A program made the translations under genes and the position numbers. From NCBI GenBank assembly GCA_963970005.1, contig CAXAMN010021112.1, positions 2,455,071-2,519,070 on the forward strand: a stretch of DNA of 64,000 nucleotides. Direction: 5' to 3'. Of the stretch, positions 43,401-53,189 are shown in pieces; the first letter of the stretch is position 1, and every line of letters begins with the position of its first letter. The stretch comes from Durusdinium trenchii. Lineage: Eukaryota; Sar; Dinophyceae; Suessiales; Symbiodiniaceae. A model generated the notes under the pieces. The model saw only the letters and a program-made list of their open reading frames with translations, ran no database searches and was not told the origin of the DNA.

Positions 43401-46400
43401 CATGCTTAATCGGTCAATTCTCGGGTCTCTGTACGTCGAAATGGACAGTGATCACATTCGGCTCTTCGTTGGGGCGATCGAAGCGCTTTTTCTTTGGATG
43501 AAATCTTGAGGGTTGTGGAAGAATGATGAGTACCAGCAACAGCACCTCTGAGATTTCAGTGGTTGCCCACGTTACCAACAAACAATTCTACTATATAGTA
43601 AAATACTGTACCTCACCGGCTGTTCGGCTCGACCTCCCCGGTCTCCCGCCTTGGGAACCCCTCCGCTGCGGGGCCGGTCTCCCGCCAGGTGGAACCCAAG
43701 ATCCACCGTCGCCTCTTCCGCCGGGCCGAGCGAACCTATGAGGTCTCGCTCGGGGGCCGAGTGAGTTACCCGACGCAGTGGGGAGATACGAGGGAGACGC
43801 ATGTGACGCATGCATGGTGGTGTGGTGAAAGGGTGGTTCGGTGGTGTTGATGTTCTGTTCTTTTTGGGTGGAGAGAGTTGCATCAGTTTAGATTTGGAGT
43901 GAACAGAGGTTTTGCTTTCACACAGTGACATCCCACTTTTGGAACGACATCCTGGAAGAGTATTTGCATGATTGCTATGCATAGATTTATCTATAGGCTC
44001 TCTCATGCTCTCTCTATAGGATCCCAAAAACAGGGTTGCCCCTGCAAACATCTGTTCCAAACACTCCATCGAACTTGTATATACTACAGATTCATTATAT
44101 TAAATGAATTGTAATTTTCTAAATGGGTACATTGATTGATCCCCTCACCACCCCCAATGTATACATGCGTTCGTCCTGGTGTTTGGGTGTCTTGTATCTT
44201 TCCAGGGAAAGCCCTCCAAAGCCAGGCGACGGCAAATCCAGGTGTTTTCCCTTTCTGCGCAGGGAAATCAGTATGAACCTAGGGAAGACTTCCCTAGCCA
44301 TTTCCGGGTCTCCTCAGGGTCTCCAGGCTGGTGGTGGAGACTGCCTCCAGCTCCCTAAGCAAGGTGTTTGTTCTATTTTGATTCATCTAGATTCCACGAG
44401 GCTGAAGAAGCCCTTTCCGCCGGCCCAGGCTCGACTTCGCCACGTCCTTCGAAACGGATTTGTTCCGCGGCCCGAGAGCGAGGGCGAGTTAGGTGGAGCC
44501 ATCGAGAGGTGCTATTCGTAGTCCTAAAAAGAAGTATGAGAGGAATGCTATACTAAGAAGTTTGCTATACTTAGTACCTGTAGTATGGAGACTAGTTTTT
44601 AGAAAATGGTACTAAGTATACCTGTAGGATCTTGTCCCATTTTCTATAGCAAACTTTGGGTCGCATGCTGAATGGAACGATGGACATGGCTGAAGGTGGT
44701 TTACTGCAAGCCTGTTCAGTTCCAGAACACCCCACTTTCCGGTGTATTTGAACGATCCTGCCAACGACCTCTGGAAAAAGAAGGTGGTTGAGGGGGGGGT
44801 TGGGGTGGTTGTTCCTACCTTCTTGTCGGATGTGGGACTGGAGTTTGGAAGATTACGGCACTCCCAACGCCTAGGGCCTAGCACATCTGCAGCGAAACCG
44901 TCTAATAGTTCCAGTAATACGTTTCATGTGTCTTTGTTTCGCATTCAGATGATACCTATCTTCCTCCTTTGCATCAGACATAAACCTAACGAACACATAG
45001 GGCGAGGGCCTGAACCGCCTTGAACCACTTACAGAGACCGGAGAGACCACCCGTTCGGAGTTCGCCATGACGTCCGGATCACGGGAGTGCCATTGTGGGA
45101 TGAGCATTCCGGGAAGGGTTCTAACCTCAGGATATATGAATGAAGAGCCTTCAAATCCACCAACACAGGTTGAAGAACACGACTAGACTCTTAGACTATA
45201 GGTAGTCCAGGCTACGGGTCGTTTCCATCACTTCACCATACCTTCGCCTCCCAAACCGGGCAACCGGACCTCTCGAGCTATCGAGGCTGGCCGTCTGGTG
45301 TAGCGCCGCGGAGGAGCTCTTGGTGAAGCCGGGACGCCCCGCAAAGCCGCGTGTCATCGGTGTCCAAAACGGAAAAACAACTAAGGGAGAAGGCGAACAC
45401 AAGGTCACCTGGACCTAAAAGCCGACAAACCAGATAAAAGACTAGGGGTCCAGGATGCGGAGATAAGGGGGATACAGTACGTTCACTGTTTAAGGTTGTT
45501 TTGAGCAGTTATAAGGCAGTGTTTGGGGGTGAAAGGGAACACTTGGCAGACGCCTGTTGTTTGACGACCTGCTGAAGAGCTCTGACGCCGGTTGAGCTCC
45601 GACGCTGGTTGTGGCTGGGGCCTTGAACTGGCTATGAATTGCCCACAAGCTGGAGTTAGAGCTGGATTATGGCAAGAGACTTGCATGTACCTGCCAGAGC
45701 TTTTTACCATCATGCTACCCTGCGACACATTGAAGTTACCGAGGGCACTTTGGGTATAAGGCCGAAAGCTGCTTTTGTCAGCGGCTACGCATGCTCAAGC
45801 TTCCGGAGAGCTTGGCTTCTCTTGAGGATGGTGTGTTTCGATCCTTGTAAACTCTCGCCCTGCCACGAGTTGTCCTACAACCTGGAGGCACTACTATGCC
45901 TGTTGTTCGAGTTATGACAGGACGTGTGACTTTGCGCGTGGAAGATTACAGGGCCCGATCCGTGGAATCGGCTCTTGATGAACATACTCTGGCGCTTGAG
46001 GGCACTTTGCACACTACCAGAACCGACTCATGGACTTGAAGAAGAGGAAGCGCAAATGATGCCACCCCCGCTGTCACACTGTCAGGTAGAAGATGCGTTT
46101 CATCCACAGCATGACAAAGCGTTTTGTGAATGTGACGGCAGCGTGACATCGTCCACCGCTCACCGGAGTCCCTCAACAGGAGCACGCCGGCCCCGCTCCG
46201 CTCACGCATCGGCGTATACACCGGGGTCGGCGGATTTCGGGGCCCCGTACAGTAAGTAGATAACGTCAACGCATTGAATTCAACAAGTGACAGTGTTTTG
46301 AATGCAGGTTATAAGTCACGTGTTCTTCCACCGGCGGTGAGCATCATACTCTACACATGTACAGTCATGTACATGCTGTAAAGTCGTCAGTAAGTGACAC

Positions 46401-46708
46401 GTTTGTTCAGACAGACCTGTCAGTCAATTAGCCATGCCAGCCTGTCGGGCAGTTGAAAAATCACAACAACATACATGTCAGCCTTTTGTTTCTCAAAAAC
46501 TTTCCAGATGGCCTTGTCAACACCGAAGTCATGCCGAACTCCCCGTGGACGACTCGTCGAGGCGGTGTATGGATCCCATCCATCAGAACTTCAAGAAATT
46601 GACCTCCGAAATGGAGGCGAGGCCCTTTTCGTTCACGTTCCGGATATGGGACAAGCGTGGCTTGTGCATTCCTTCCATAACAAGAACAAAAAACATATTC
46701 TTCAATAA
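40461..46708 (+). CDS. Twelve-exon gene, 3' part, 457 residues, unknown product
   Basis: Exons: 40461-40561 (phase 1-0), 41463-41564 (0-0), 42529-42636 (0-0), 43689-43760 (0-0), 44206-44241 (0-0), 44318-44508 (0-2), 44711-44783 (2-0), 45278-45403 (0-0), 45660-45830 (0-0), 46086-46251 (0-1), 46308-46336 (1-0), 46508-46708 (0 to TAA). All phases agree and give 458 codons with the stop. Splice sites are good, e.g. CTGTTTCCAG at 42528, GTGAGT at 43761, GTAAGT at 46252, GTGAGC at 46337 and ACTTTCCAG at 46507; the tenth intron is 56 bases. Typical peptides: TAVLDLVTLDSRVFYGLGG, LAVWCSAAEELLVKPGRPAK, ARDLHVPARAFYHHATLRH and, at the end, GGEALFVHVPDMGQAWLVHS. Alternatives: exon 45211-45403 could enter in phase 2 directly from 44508, skipping 44711-44783; an open stretch 45850-46010 (VVRVMTGRVTLRVEDYRARS) is left out. 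Introns hold two inverted-repeat elements and repeat D. The first three exons may belong to a separate gene. No family recognised. Confidence 0.5.
41729..41855. mobile_element. MITE-like element, ends CCCTAGGGATCC
   Basis: CCCTAGGGATCC and GGATCCCTAGGG are perfect inverted ends. The 127-bp unit lies in an intron of the gene 40461-46708. Internally it has GTACGACTGGACCCTC and GAGAAGGTAAGACT, as in the first copy at 185. Confidence 0.7.
42909..43010. repeat. Dispersed repeat D, copy 2
   Basis: GACCTCATTTTACTGGGG, ATGGTCATACAAAACC, GGTAAAAGACCAGG and TTTACTGGGTCCAGACTGG match the copy at 23045 in order. It lies in the intron 42637-43688. Confidence 0.6.
43354..43390. mobile_element. Very short MITE-like remnant
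   Basis: CCCAGACACCACGTATGCCG joined to GTACATGGAGTGTTTGAG: both ends of the CCCAGACACTCC family with the interior lost, 37 bp in all, with TA on both sides. Confidence 0.5.
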
Positions 46709-47380
46709 GTCCCAATAGCATATATAGTATAACATTTCAGGAAAACCACGCGCGCTTCCAATCACATGTTCCTGACTCGGGGTGGTGCAGGTGTGCATAG
46801 TTTTTGTGTACCATGAATAGGCCTCGTCGGGTGACCCTATCGGCCATTCATTGGATCCAGCAGGATTCACCACTGTCCATGGAGGAGTTTTGCTGATCCA
46901 TGGTCCAAACATGGTGTTCGGGTGAGGAAACGAACTCAGAGCGTAGTGGTGGGGGTGTTTTTCCGTAGGGTGTTGTTCCAGAATCGCAGGAGTTTCAATC
47001 ACGTGTCATGTTGATAGATCGATACAATATAGATAGATAGATAGAGATTATATATGTACCAACACCCTCCAAAAGGTCTCCTCTGGAGGCTTTTGTGGAC
47101 TTAAAGGGTGCAGGTTGGAGGGTCCTGATAGATGTAGTTATATATACACCGTCTGACTCAGTAGCAGTGGAAACCATTCCTGTTCATAAAGGAAACTAAT
47201 CAACCAAAGGTCCTGTTTCCACGTCCATACCGAGACCATCCATGTATCGAATAGTTACTTGCATTCGGGTCATTTTCATGAGGTAAAACACACAGAAAAG
47301 GACGCTTGACTCTTCCAGTTCCGTGGAAAGTCAGGAATATGATTTGGAGGGTAGATCTGTCACCAGTTTTCACCCCACAG

Positions 47381-48636
47381 CTCCGGTTGCATCGCACCGA
47401 TGGCCTGGCCCAAGAGGATTTTGTTTTTGTTCTGCGCGCTGAGGAGTTCAACCGGCGTCCAAAGAAGAGAAAGGACAGACCGAGTTGGACGGAGTTGGGC
47501 AAGGTCAACAGCAGAACGTGATGGCTTGGAGTGTTTTGGGGGTACTCCTGTTGAGAAATTGAGGGTTGATACTGTAGTAGTTCTGGAAGCTTCAACGGTC
47601 AAGAATGGTGAAGAATTCAGTGTTTGTTCTGGATTGAATGTAATGTTTTGGGAAATCCTTCTGGTCATGTTCCCTAAGTGAAGTAGACTGTTGAAGTAGT
47701 GGACTGTTGAAGTAGTCAAGTCAGTTCTCAGGAAGTTGCGTTGGTTTGTGCAAAGCTGCGCATCAAGGTGTTGCACACTACGAGCGGCTGCGGGCAATTG
47801 GGATAGTTGAGAACTGCAGCCGCCATAGACGGCGTCGTACCTCCTTGTACTATTTGTTGGTTGATTAATACAGGGGATACCCCCGGTCGTGTACAACCAA
47901 TAGGTAAATGGTACCTGGCACCGACTCCTCTATTCGTGCCAAAAGGACATCACTGGTAGCAGCGGCAAAACCTATGGTTCAGGAAATAGCAGGATACAGT
48001 GACAGACCTGTTCCAGGTTCCTTAGGCAGACCCCAAGACGTCCTGTTCAAGCCGTGGCAAAATCATGCAAAATCTATATAATCGTTGGTCCAGTGACAGA
48101 TGCTGTTAGCCCAGGAATGTGGCGTGCGAGGTCTGTTGGGAAACTGTACTTTTGAATCTGGTTTTGCGCTGCAGCTTGCCTTTTTCTCCCGAATCCAGCA
48201 TTTTCCTCAGTCACTACTACTCATTGCTGATTGTGTGTTGACATACAAAAGCAATGTCAGAATGCGAGTCCATTGAACCACCCAGACGCTCCCGTCACAA
48301 CCCGACTGGTCCCTGTGGTTTTCAGGCCCGGATTGGTTCGGGCCCGGACCCCTGACGTTCGGATTCAGGGCCCGAGACGATCCCCCACAGTCCATGAGCG
48401 TTTGGGCACTGTCAGTGCTATCACTCCCTTGGTCGTCCAATTGTCCCGCGGATCGGCACCACGGGACGTTCCTGGCGACGGACCAGGACGAGAACCACTT
48501 CAGTTCGATTTGTGTTGCTGAAGTTCTTGGAGCCCTAGAACTCCAACCACAACCTCACAAAATAGGGACAGAGCTTCAGAAAAGACTATATGCCTGGACC
48601 CACAAGGGGTGGTTCATGAACACCCTTAGCCTCTAA
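47381..48636 (+). CDS. Two-exon gene end, 122 residues, unknown
   Basis: Exon 47381-47503 enters in phase 0 after a pyrimidine-rich acceptor (TTTTCACCCCACAG) and leaves in phase 0 at GTCAAC. It reads LRLHRTDGLAQEDFVFVLRA followed by EEFNRRPKKRKDRPSWTELG. The block EDFVFVLR followed by basic residues faintly resembles the end of the histone fold in TAF13/SPT3-type transcription factors (xDIxFLxRxD), but this is eight residues only. The second exon, 48391-48636, enters in phase 0 after CCCCCACAG and ends at TAA; it contains GTFLATDQDENHFSSICVAE and ALELQPQPHKIGTELQKRL. Its acceptor lies inside the right part of an inverted-repeat element, so an acceptor at 48412 (phase 1) is an alternative. A 178-codon minus-strand frame over 47360-47896 is treated as a shadow. 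Confidence 0.38.
48281..48406. mobile_element. MITE-like element, 126 bp, ends CCCAGACGCTC
   Basis: CCCAGACGCTC at the left and GAGCGTTTGGG at the right. The interior (GTTTTCAGGCCCGGATTGG) differs from the other copies, so this is a separate subfamily. Confidence 0.65.
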
Positions 48637-48937
48637 GGGGCTATCAATAGACACCCCTTAGGGTGTCCTGGTATATACATATATACATCAAAACTACAAC
48701 CCCACCGACTTGCGATCCTGTCCCTACTAAGTTACTAGCCCGATCCCACTGGTGGGTGGGGTACTGGAGGGTTTTCGTCGCGATTTCGATGCACGTAGGG
48801 GTTAAGGAACAAACCCTACACCTCCAGTCGTAGAAGGTATTTGGACCCTCCAAACCCACTCCAAACACATTCTCAGAAGGTACTGGGAGGCCTAGGGACA
48901 AGGTACGTTGGGTCGATTCCTGCGGATTTGCAGGGCA

Positions 48938-49046
48938 CAATGGTTTCAGAGGTGAGAAATGCCACTGGCACCCCAAGATGTTTTGGACAGATGGGCCGGG
49001 TCCATGTACACCACCGACATTGGGGATTGCGCCATCTACTCTCAAT
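48938..49046. repeat. Dispersed repeat, partner at 21141-21250
   Basis: Shares GGTTTCAGAGGT, GCCACTGGCACCCCAAGATG, GGACAGATGGG, GGTCCATGTACACCACC and GCCATCTACTCTC with the first copy, in the same order. Confidence 0.55.
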
Positions 49047-49050
49047 CCAC

Positions 49051-49118
49051 TATACATACATACATACATACATACATGCATCCATACATACATGCATCCA
49101 TACATACATACATACATA
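49051..49118. repeat. (TACA)n microsatellite
   Basis: About 15 TACA units with a few TGCATCCA interruptions. Confidence 0.9.
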
Positions 49119-49129
49119 ATGTTGGATCC

Positions 49130-49640
49130 TGATTAGTAAAGGGGGGTCCCGCCCCCCCCCTTCAAACAAATAGGGGTCCCTCTATAATAAACTATCACCA
49201 AAACAAATCTGGATTCCTGGTGAGGGATCTTTTGTAATTGATTGTAGTATTCATTATCCTTTTGCTTTGCAGCCTCAGATCTTCAGCTCAAGAGAAGCCC
49301 CAAGCTTTCAGCTTCTTCCTCAGCTTCCATGGCTTCCTAAGTAAAGGAAGATTCCATGAGCAATTTTTCCAGTGGAAAAAACTTTTCACAATTGAGGACC
49401 CAAAAACAAATTTATTATTGAGGATCAGGTGCCTTCCTGGTCTACTACTTTGAAAATTTGTTTAGGAGCAATGTTTTATAAAGGGTTTAATTGGGGNNNN
49501 NNNNNNCCTAGAGAAAGCTATATCAGCTAATGAATCATAATCATTGGCCTCAGAAGGAATTCAAACCCTTATTAAATAGGTTTCCAATATAAAAGATTTA
49601 GGGTCCCCCAAAAAGTTAGCATTATTCAGGAACCATTTTT
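49130..49640. other. AT-rich stretch with assembly gap
   Basis: No gene. A run of ten N marks a scaffold gap at 49497-49506; its true length is unknown. The DNA on both sides is AT-richer than the rest of the window. Confidence 0.8.
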
Positions 49641-49645
49641 CAAAC

Positions 49646-50368
49646 ATGGGGTCTGGAATAATTTTGGAAAATTTTGTTATATATAAGGGCCCATTTACTA
49701 ATCAGCATCCAACATTACATGGCTCAAGCATGTCTCAAGCGGACGCGCTTGAGGAACAAATCGAAATCACAGGAGAAGACCTCGACAGAAGGCCCTCTCC
49801 TCTCTCCTCGCATACAGCCGCAGAACTCTTTGAAGCTTTGGGACTTCTTGGGTACGCAATGGGATCCAACGCGCCAGCCAGCCCAACGGACACACAACCA
49901 GTGGATGCAACTGCTACTGCTCCTGCAGTTGATCCGAAAGCTAAGGCGAGTGCTCCTGCTGGATGCCCATTCAGCCCCTTTACGCCTCAGCAGGGGAAAG
50001 CACAAGGCACACCAGTGGTTGGGCCTCCGATTCAGATTGCGTCCAACACGTCTGCTCAGCCGGCAACACAACCACAGGGGCCTACGATCATTCCTGCGGT
50101 CGATGCACAAACAGCACAGAACCAAGCTGCGGATCCAATGGCGGGACAATCTTCAACAGCAGGAGTTGTACCATCAGTGCCAATGGATCATCTCGGACCA
50201 GTGCTACAGCAGATGGTGCAAGACGCTATGAACATGTCGCCTGCTCCTAAAGCACCACCTGTGCCACTGACGCCATCAGCCGCAACCACAGCAGTTCCTT
50301 GCACAGGAGCACTTCCCAAGTCAGCCGCTTCCACTGGGCAGCATCCCATGGTGCCCTGCCAGCAGTGA
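49646..50368 (+). CDS. Retroelement N-terminal low-complexity region
   Basis: 240-codon frame. A likely original start is the internal ATG at 49730 (MSQADALEEQIEITGEDLDR). The rest is rich in Ala, Pro, Gln and Thr (for example PVDATATAPAVDPKAKASAP), typical of a disordered linker or coat-like N-terminal part of dinoflagellate retroelement polyproteins. It ends at TGA; the next frame with homologous content starts within 30 bases, so the stop is probably due to a frameshift. Catalytic motifs are absent. Confidence 0.55.
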   Translation: MGSGIILENFVIYKGPFTNQHPTLHGSSMSQADALEEQIEITGEDLDRRPSPLSSHTAAELFEALGLLGYAMGSNAPASPTDTQPVDATATAPAVDPKAKASAPAGCPFSPFTPQQGKAQGTPVVGPPIQIASNTSAQPATQPQGPTIIPAVDAQTAQNQAADPMAGQSSTAGVVPSVPMDHLGPVLQQMVQDAMNMSPAPKAPPVPLTPSAATTAVPCTGALPKSAASTGQHPMVPCQQ

Positions 50369-50399
50369 TACACTCACTGCCACCCAGCGGCAGCCCACC

Positions 50400-51299
50400 A
50401 TGGCACACGACTATGCCACAACCACGGACTGCCTGTTGCAAAACCTCACCATGACAGTTGGCAATCCAAGTGCAAGATGCTACGCAAATGCCCCGTGGAG
50501 AGCGTTCACCTGGACATGTGCCCTGCTACAGGAGACTAGCGCACAACCCTGGGGAACACTACAAGAAGCGGTCCAGGAATCATTGGACACGGCAGAACCA
50601 GTTGATCTGCAGCAACTTCCTGGACTACAAGACTTGTGGCACCAACATGATCTCAATGTACAAGGGGATGCAAGCCACTTTGTCAACTCCTTATGGCTTC
50701 AGTCACAAACCCGGGCATTCCATTACCGTAGAGATCAAAGAAGTGGTTACCTTGTGGACCACGTACAGCTGCCCATACTGGTGCCCTACCCAGATGACTG
50801 GCCTGAGGATGTCACCTTCCAAGACCTGATCAGCAATTGGGCAAATCAGGGTGTGGGACAATACCTCATGGACGACAAGCGAGTCCTGATCTGCCATGTG
50901 ACCAGGAACACCTGTGTGGACGGCACTGCAACAAAGCACAACAAACCATTCAATCCCTGTGGGAACTTCAAAGTCCCAAGGTCACTGGATGGTTTTGCCC
51001 GCGCATCGACGGAGTTTGTCCTGGCAGTTCTCATATGCCATCGAGGCCCAAGCCATCACACAGGTCTCTACTTTGCCATACTCATCTACAGGCGGGACCT
51101 GATGCGCTCACCTCAGTGCCATGGAGAGCATGGTGCAAGCTCCGCAAGCCTCTCTTGGACCAATGGCAAAGGCGTTTGCCTCGAACCATGCACCATGACC
51201 GAGCCCGGCCAGGGGCCAATGTCGTACACGTGGCCTTGGAACGCCTGCTGCGCCAAGAGGTTCACAAGGCAAGAGGACATCACGGAGTCACCGTGTTGA
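50400..51299 (+). CDS. Ubiquitin-specific-protease-like (C19) domain of the retroelement
   Basis: Three blocks appear in the order and spacing of USP (peptidase C19) enzymes. Residues 21-30 read GNPSARCYAN, like the Cys box (GNxCYxN), with Cys27 as the would-be nucleophile. Residues 88-94 read QGDASHF, like the QQDAxEF block. Residues 205-226 read EFVLAVLICHRGPSHHTGLY and end FA, like the His box (HxGxxxxGHYxA). In this copy the expected catalytic His of GHY is Leu223 (codon CTC at 51066), one base from CAC. The domain would have cut ubiquitin or a ubiquitin-like partner, or simply be a structural relative. The frame after about residue 232 no longer matches the protein; the reverse transcriptase continues in another frame. 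The assignment is from motif reading, not a search. Confidence 0.5.
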   Translation: MAHDYATTTDCLLQNLTMTVGNPSARCYANAPWRAFTWTCALLQETSAQPWGTLQEAVQESLDTAEPVDLQQLPGLQDLWHQHDLNVQGDASHFVNSLWLQSQTRAFHYRRDQRSGYLVDHVQLPILVPYPDDWPEDVTFQDLISNWANQGVGQYLMDDKRVLICHVTRNTCVDGTATKHNKPFNPCGNFKVPRSLDGFARASTEFVLAVLICHRGPSHHTGLYFAILIYRRDLMRSPQCHGEHGASSASLSWTNGKGVCLEPCTMTEPGQGPMSYTWPWNACCAKRFTRQEDITESPC

Positions 51300-52318
51300 T
51301 GGACATGTCCACCTTCTACGACACGATTCGCTTGAGCAAACTCCAGGAAGAAGCCCTCAAGCTCAGCTACCCGCCTTTGATGCTGGAACTGGCCATGCAG
51401 CTCTACACAGGGCCAAAGGCAATCATGGCAGAACAGGAGTTTACGCCATTCTTCCGAGTTGATCATGGCGTGCCAGCTGGCTGTCCGCAAGCCCCATTAC
51501 TGGCCAAAGCAGTTCTGGCCCCAGCTCTGATTCCATGGAAGGAGCAACATACACAAGTTCATCTATCGAGCTGGGTAGATGATGTCGGTTTCGACACAGC
51601 CGGAACGACACCACTCCGGGTGGCCTACCGTGAAATTCACAACAAACTTGTTGACCTTGGTCTACGAGTGAACCCCGAAAAGACGGCCTTCATTGCCACA
51701 GACAAGGCCACCGACAGAGCACTCCGTGACCTGTTGGCACCACATGAGCCACCGGTAGCCTCTGTCATGCGGGATCTTGGAGTTGATCTAGCAGCCAGGC
51801 GGAGGAGAATTCCAGTCATGAGACAGAGATTTGCCAAGGCTAAACAAAGAAAGATCAAGCTGCGGACGTTGAAGATTCCGTCGCTTCGAGTCCGACTCCG
51901 GCTACACAAAGGAGGCATCCAGCCAGTAGCTTTGTGGGGTTTAGAGGGCCAAGGATTAGCGCCCAGATACCGAACTGCTCTTCGACAGGCTATGGCCACA
52001 CACCTTGGACACCATGCAGGTGGAATGCTAGATGCCACTTATGACATCCACAGTCACAAGTACATTGACCCAGCCGACCAGATCATTGTGCATCACATCA
52101 AAGCACTACACACTTTGTACCACACATGGCCACCCGACCAGATTCCACACTTGGAGCAAGCCTGGCAGCAGATCCACCATCAACTGCAGGCCAAACAGCA
52201 TCGGTGGTACATCGTCAAAGGTCCTATGGCCGCCACCATTGCCTACATGACAGAATGGAACTGGCAAGTGCGGGCCCTCCACAGATGGACACGTCCAGCC
52301 ACTCAGCATGGAAAATGA
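50837..52318 (+). CDS. Reverse transcriptase (RVT_1) of the retroelement
   Basis: 493-codon frame of which residues from about 95 on are the true coding frame; the first part is a shadow of the protease-like region. Residues 151-163 (TVLMDMSTFYDTI) are palm motif A with Asp156. Residues 207-222 (VDHGVPAGCPQAPLLA) are motif B. Residues 245-251 (SWVDDVG) are motif C, with the catalytic pair Asp248-Asp249 (codons at 51578-51583). NPEKTAF further on is the motif D region. The finger part before motif A is short (GANVVHVALERLLRQ is the last segment). Thumb and connecting regions follow up to 52290, where the frame is broken and the protein continues in frame with 52308-52634. Function: target-primed reverse transcription of non-LTR elements. 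Confidence 0.8.
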   Translation: MGKSGCGTIPHGRQASPDLPCDQEHLCGRHCNKAQQTIQSLWELQSPKVTGWFCPRIDGVCPGSSHMPSRPKPSHRSLLCHTHLQAGPDALTSVPWRAWCKLRKPLLDQWQRRLPRTMHHDRARPGANVVHVALERLLRQEVHKARGHHGVTVLMDMSTFYDTIRLSKLQEEALKLSYPPLMLELAMQLYTGPKAIMAEQEFTPFFRVDHGVPAGCPQAPLLAKAVLAPALIPWKEQHTQVHLSSWVDDVGFDTAGTTPLRVAYREIHNKLVDLGLRVNPEKTAFIATDKATDRALRDLLAPHEPPVASVMRDLGVDLAARRRRIPVMRQRFAKAKQRKIKLRTLKIPSLRVRLRLHKGGIQPVALWGLEGQGLAPRYRTALRQAMATHLGHHAGGMLDATYDIHSHKYIDPADQIIVHHIKALHTLYHTWPPDQIPHLEQAWQQIHHQLQAKQHRWYIVKGPMAATIAYMTEWNWQVRALHRWTRPATQHGK

Positions 52319-52862
52319 GATCTCCATCCAGGATCCATGGTGGAAGCTGGAGAAAACTCTACTCCAGGAAGCCAGAAGCCAACGCATTACCCGACTGGCC
52401 CAAAGACCACATCACCACCACCTCATCACTGGGCTAGACTGGCATGTGTACCACCAACAGATCAAACGCCTGCCAAACGAACACAGGACCCATCTCAAGA
52501 CATGGGTGCAAGGAGCTGTCCAATTTCGAGAAAATGGCAAGCCCAAGCAATGTCCCATCTGTGGAGTCCCAGCCACCCCAAAGCACATCCTATGGCGTCA
52601 GGGACAAGGGCATAAACCCATGCCACCAGCATGAGCGGAGCGAATCACTCAACATGATGAAGATCCTTTGTGGAACGCAGGCTGGATACCACTTGAACCA
52701 CAAGAGAACCGCCAGATGGAGCATTAGTACCAAGCGCATGGAACCTGGCAGGACCTACAGGTGCCAGTGAAAGTGGTGAAGAAGAAAGCTCCACGGATGA
52801 CCCTATGCAAGGCATGGACCCGCCGTACCAAGTGGACTACTTTTAGCACCACGAGCACTATG
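52308..52862 (+). pseudogene. C-terminal part of the retroelement polyprotein, interrupted
   Basis: Continues the reverse transcriptase protein in a new frame (ISIQDPWWKLEKTLLQEAR) and carries CPICGVPATPKHILW at 52551-52595, which looks like the start of a C-terminal CCHC-type zinc knuckle; the last Cys expected after HILW is not there. A TGA at 52633 and a TAG at 52726 interrupt the same frame, which otherwise continues as AERITQHDEDPLWNAGWIPL and further basic sequence. Confidence 0.6.
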
Positions 52863-52950
52863 GCACCAACAACGGCCTAGCATCGTTGCCACCAGAGCAA
52901 CCCGCCAAAACGGTTGAGACTCGTGCAGACGTAAAAGAACTCTAGAACAA

Positions 52951-53096
52951 TACATACATACATACGTACATACATACATACATACATCCTTCCAAACATA
53001 CATACATACATACATACATACATACATACACACATACATACATACATACATGCATACATACACATACACACACATACATACATGCACCAGATTCTT
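52951..53096. repeat. (TACA)n microsatellite
   Basis: Over 30 TACA units with few changes, directly after the retroelement. Confidence 0.9.
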
Positions 53097-53189
53097 CAAA
53101 GTGACCTTTTGATAGAAAGTTGCGCTTGAGGTCACTTTCGATATCAAGAGACCAAATGACACACATATTCTTGTTAACAAAGGCGATAC

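Larger units (their letters stand above)
49646..52950 (+). mobile_element. Degenerate LINE-type retroelement with protease-like domain
   Basis: One decayed element read in the order: low-complexity Ala/Pro/Thr-rich region, ubiquitin-specific-protease-like domain, reverse transcriptase, and a Cys/His knuckle. The coding frame changes at about 50370-50400, 51090-51120 and 52300, and in-frame stops occur near 52633 and 52726, so this copy cannot make an intact polyprotein. No long terminal repeats are seen, and an endonuclease domain is missing. The 3' side runs into a (TACA)n tract at 52951; the element type is therefore judged non-LTR. Its 5' end is not defined and may lie beyond the assembly gap. 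Confidence 0.75.

Noticed and set aside
47360..47896. 178-codon minus-strand frame
   Set aside because: Its GC-rich part is the reverse of a well-spliced + strand exon (47381-47503), and the rest lacks coding composition.
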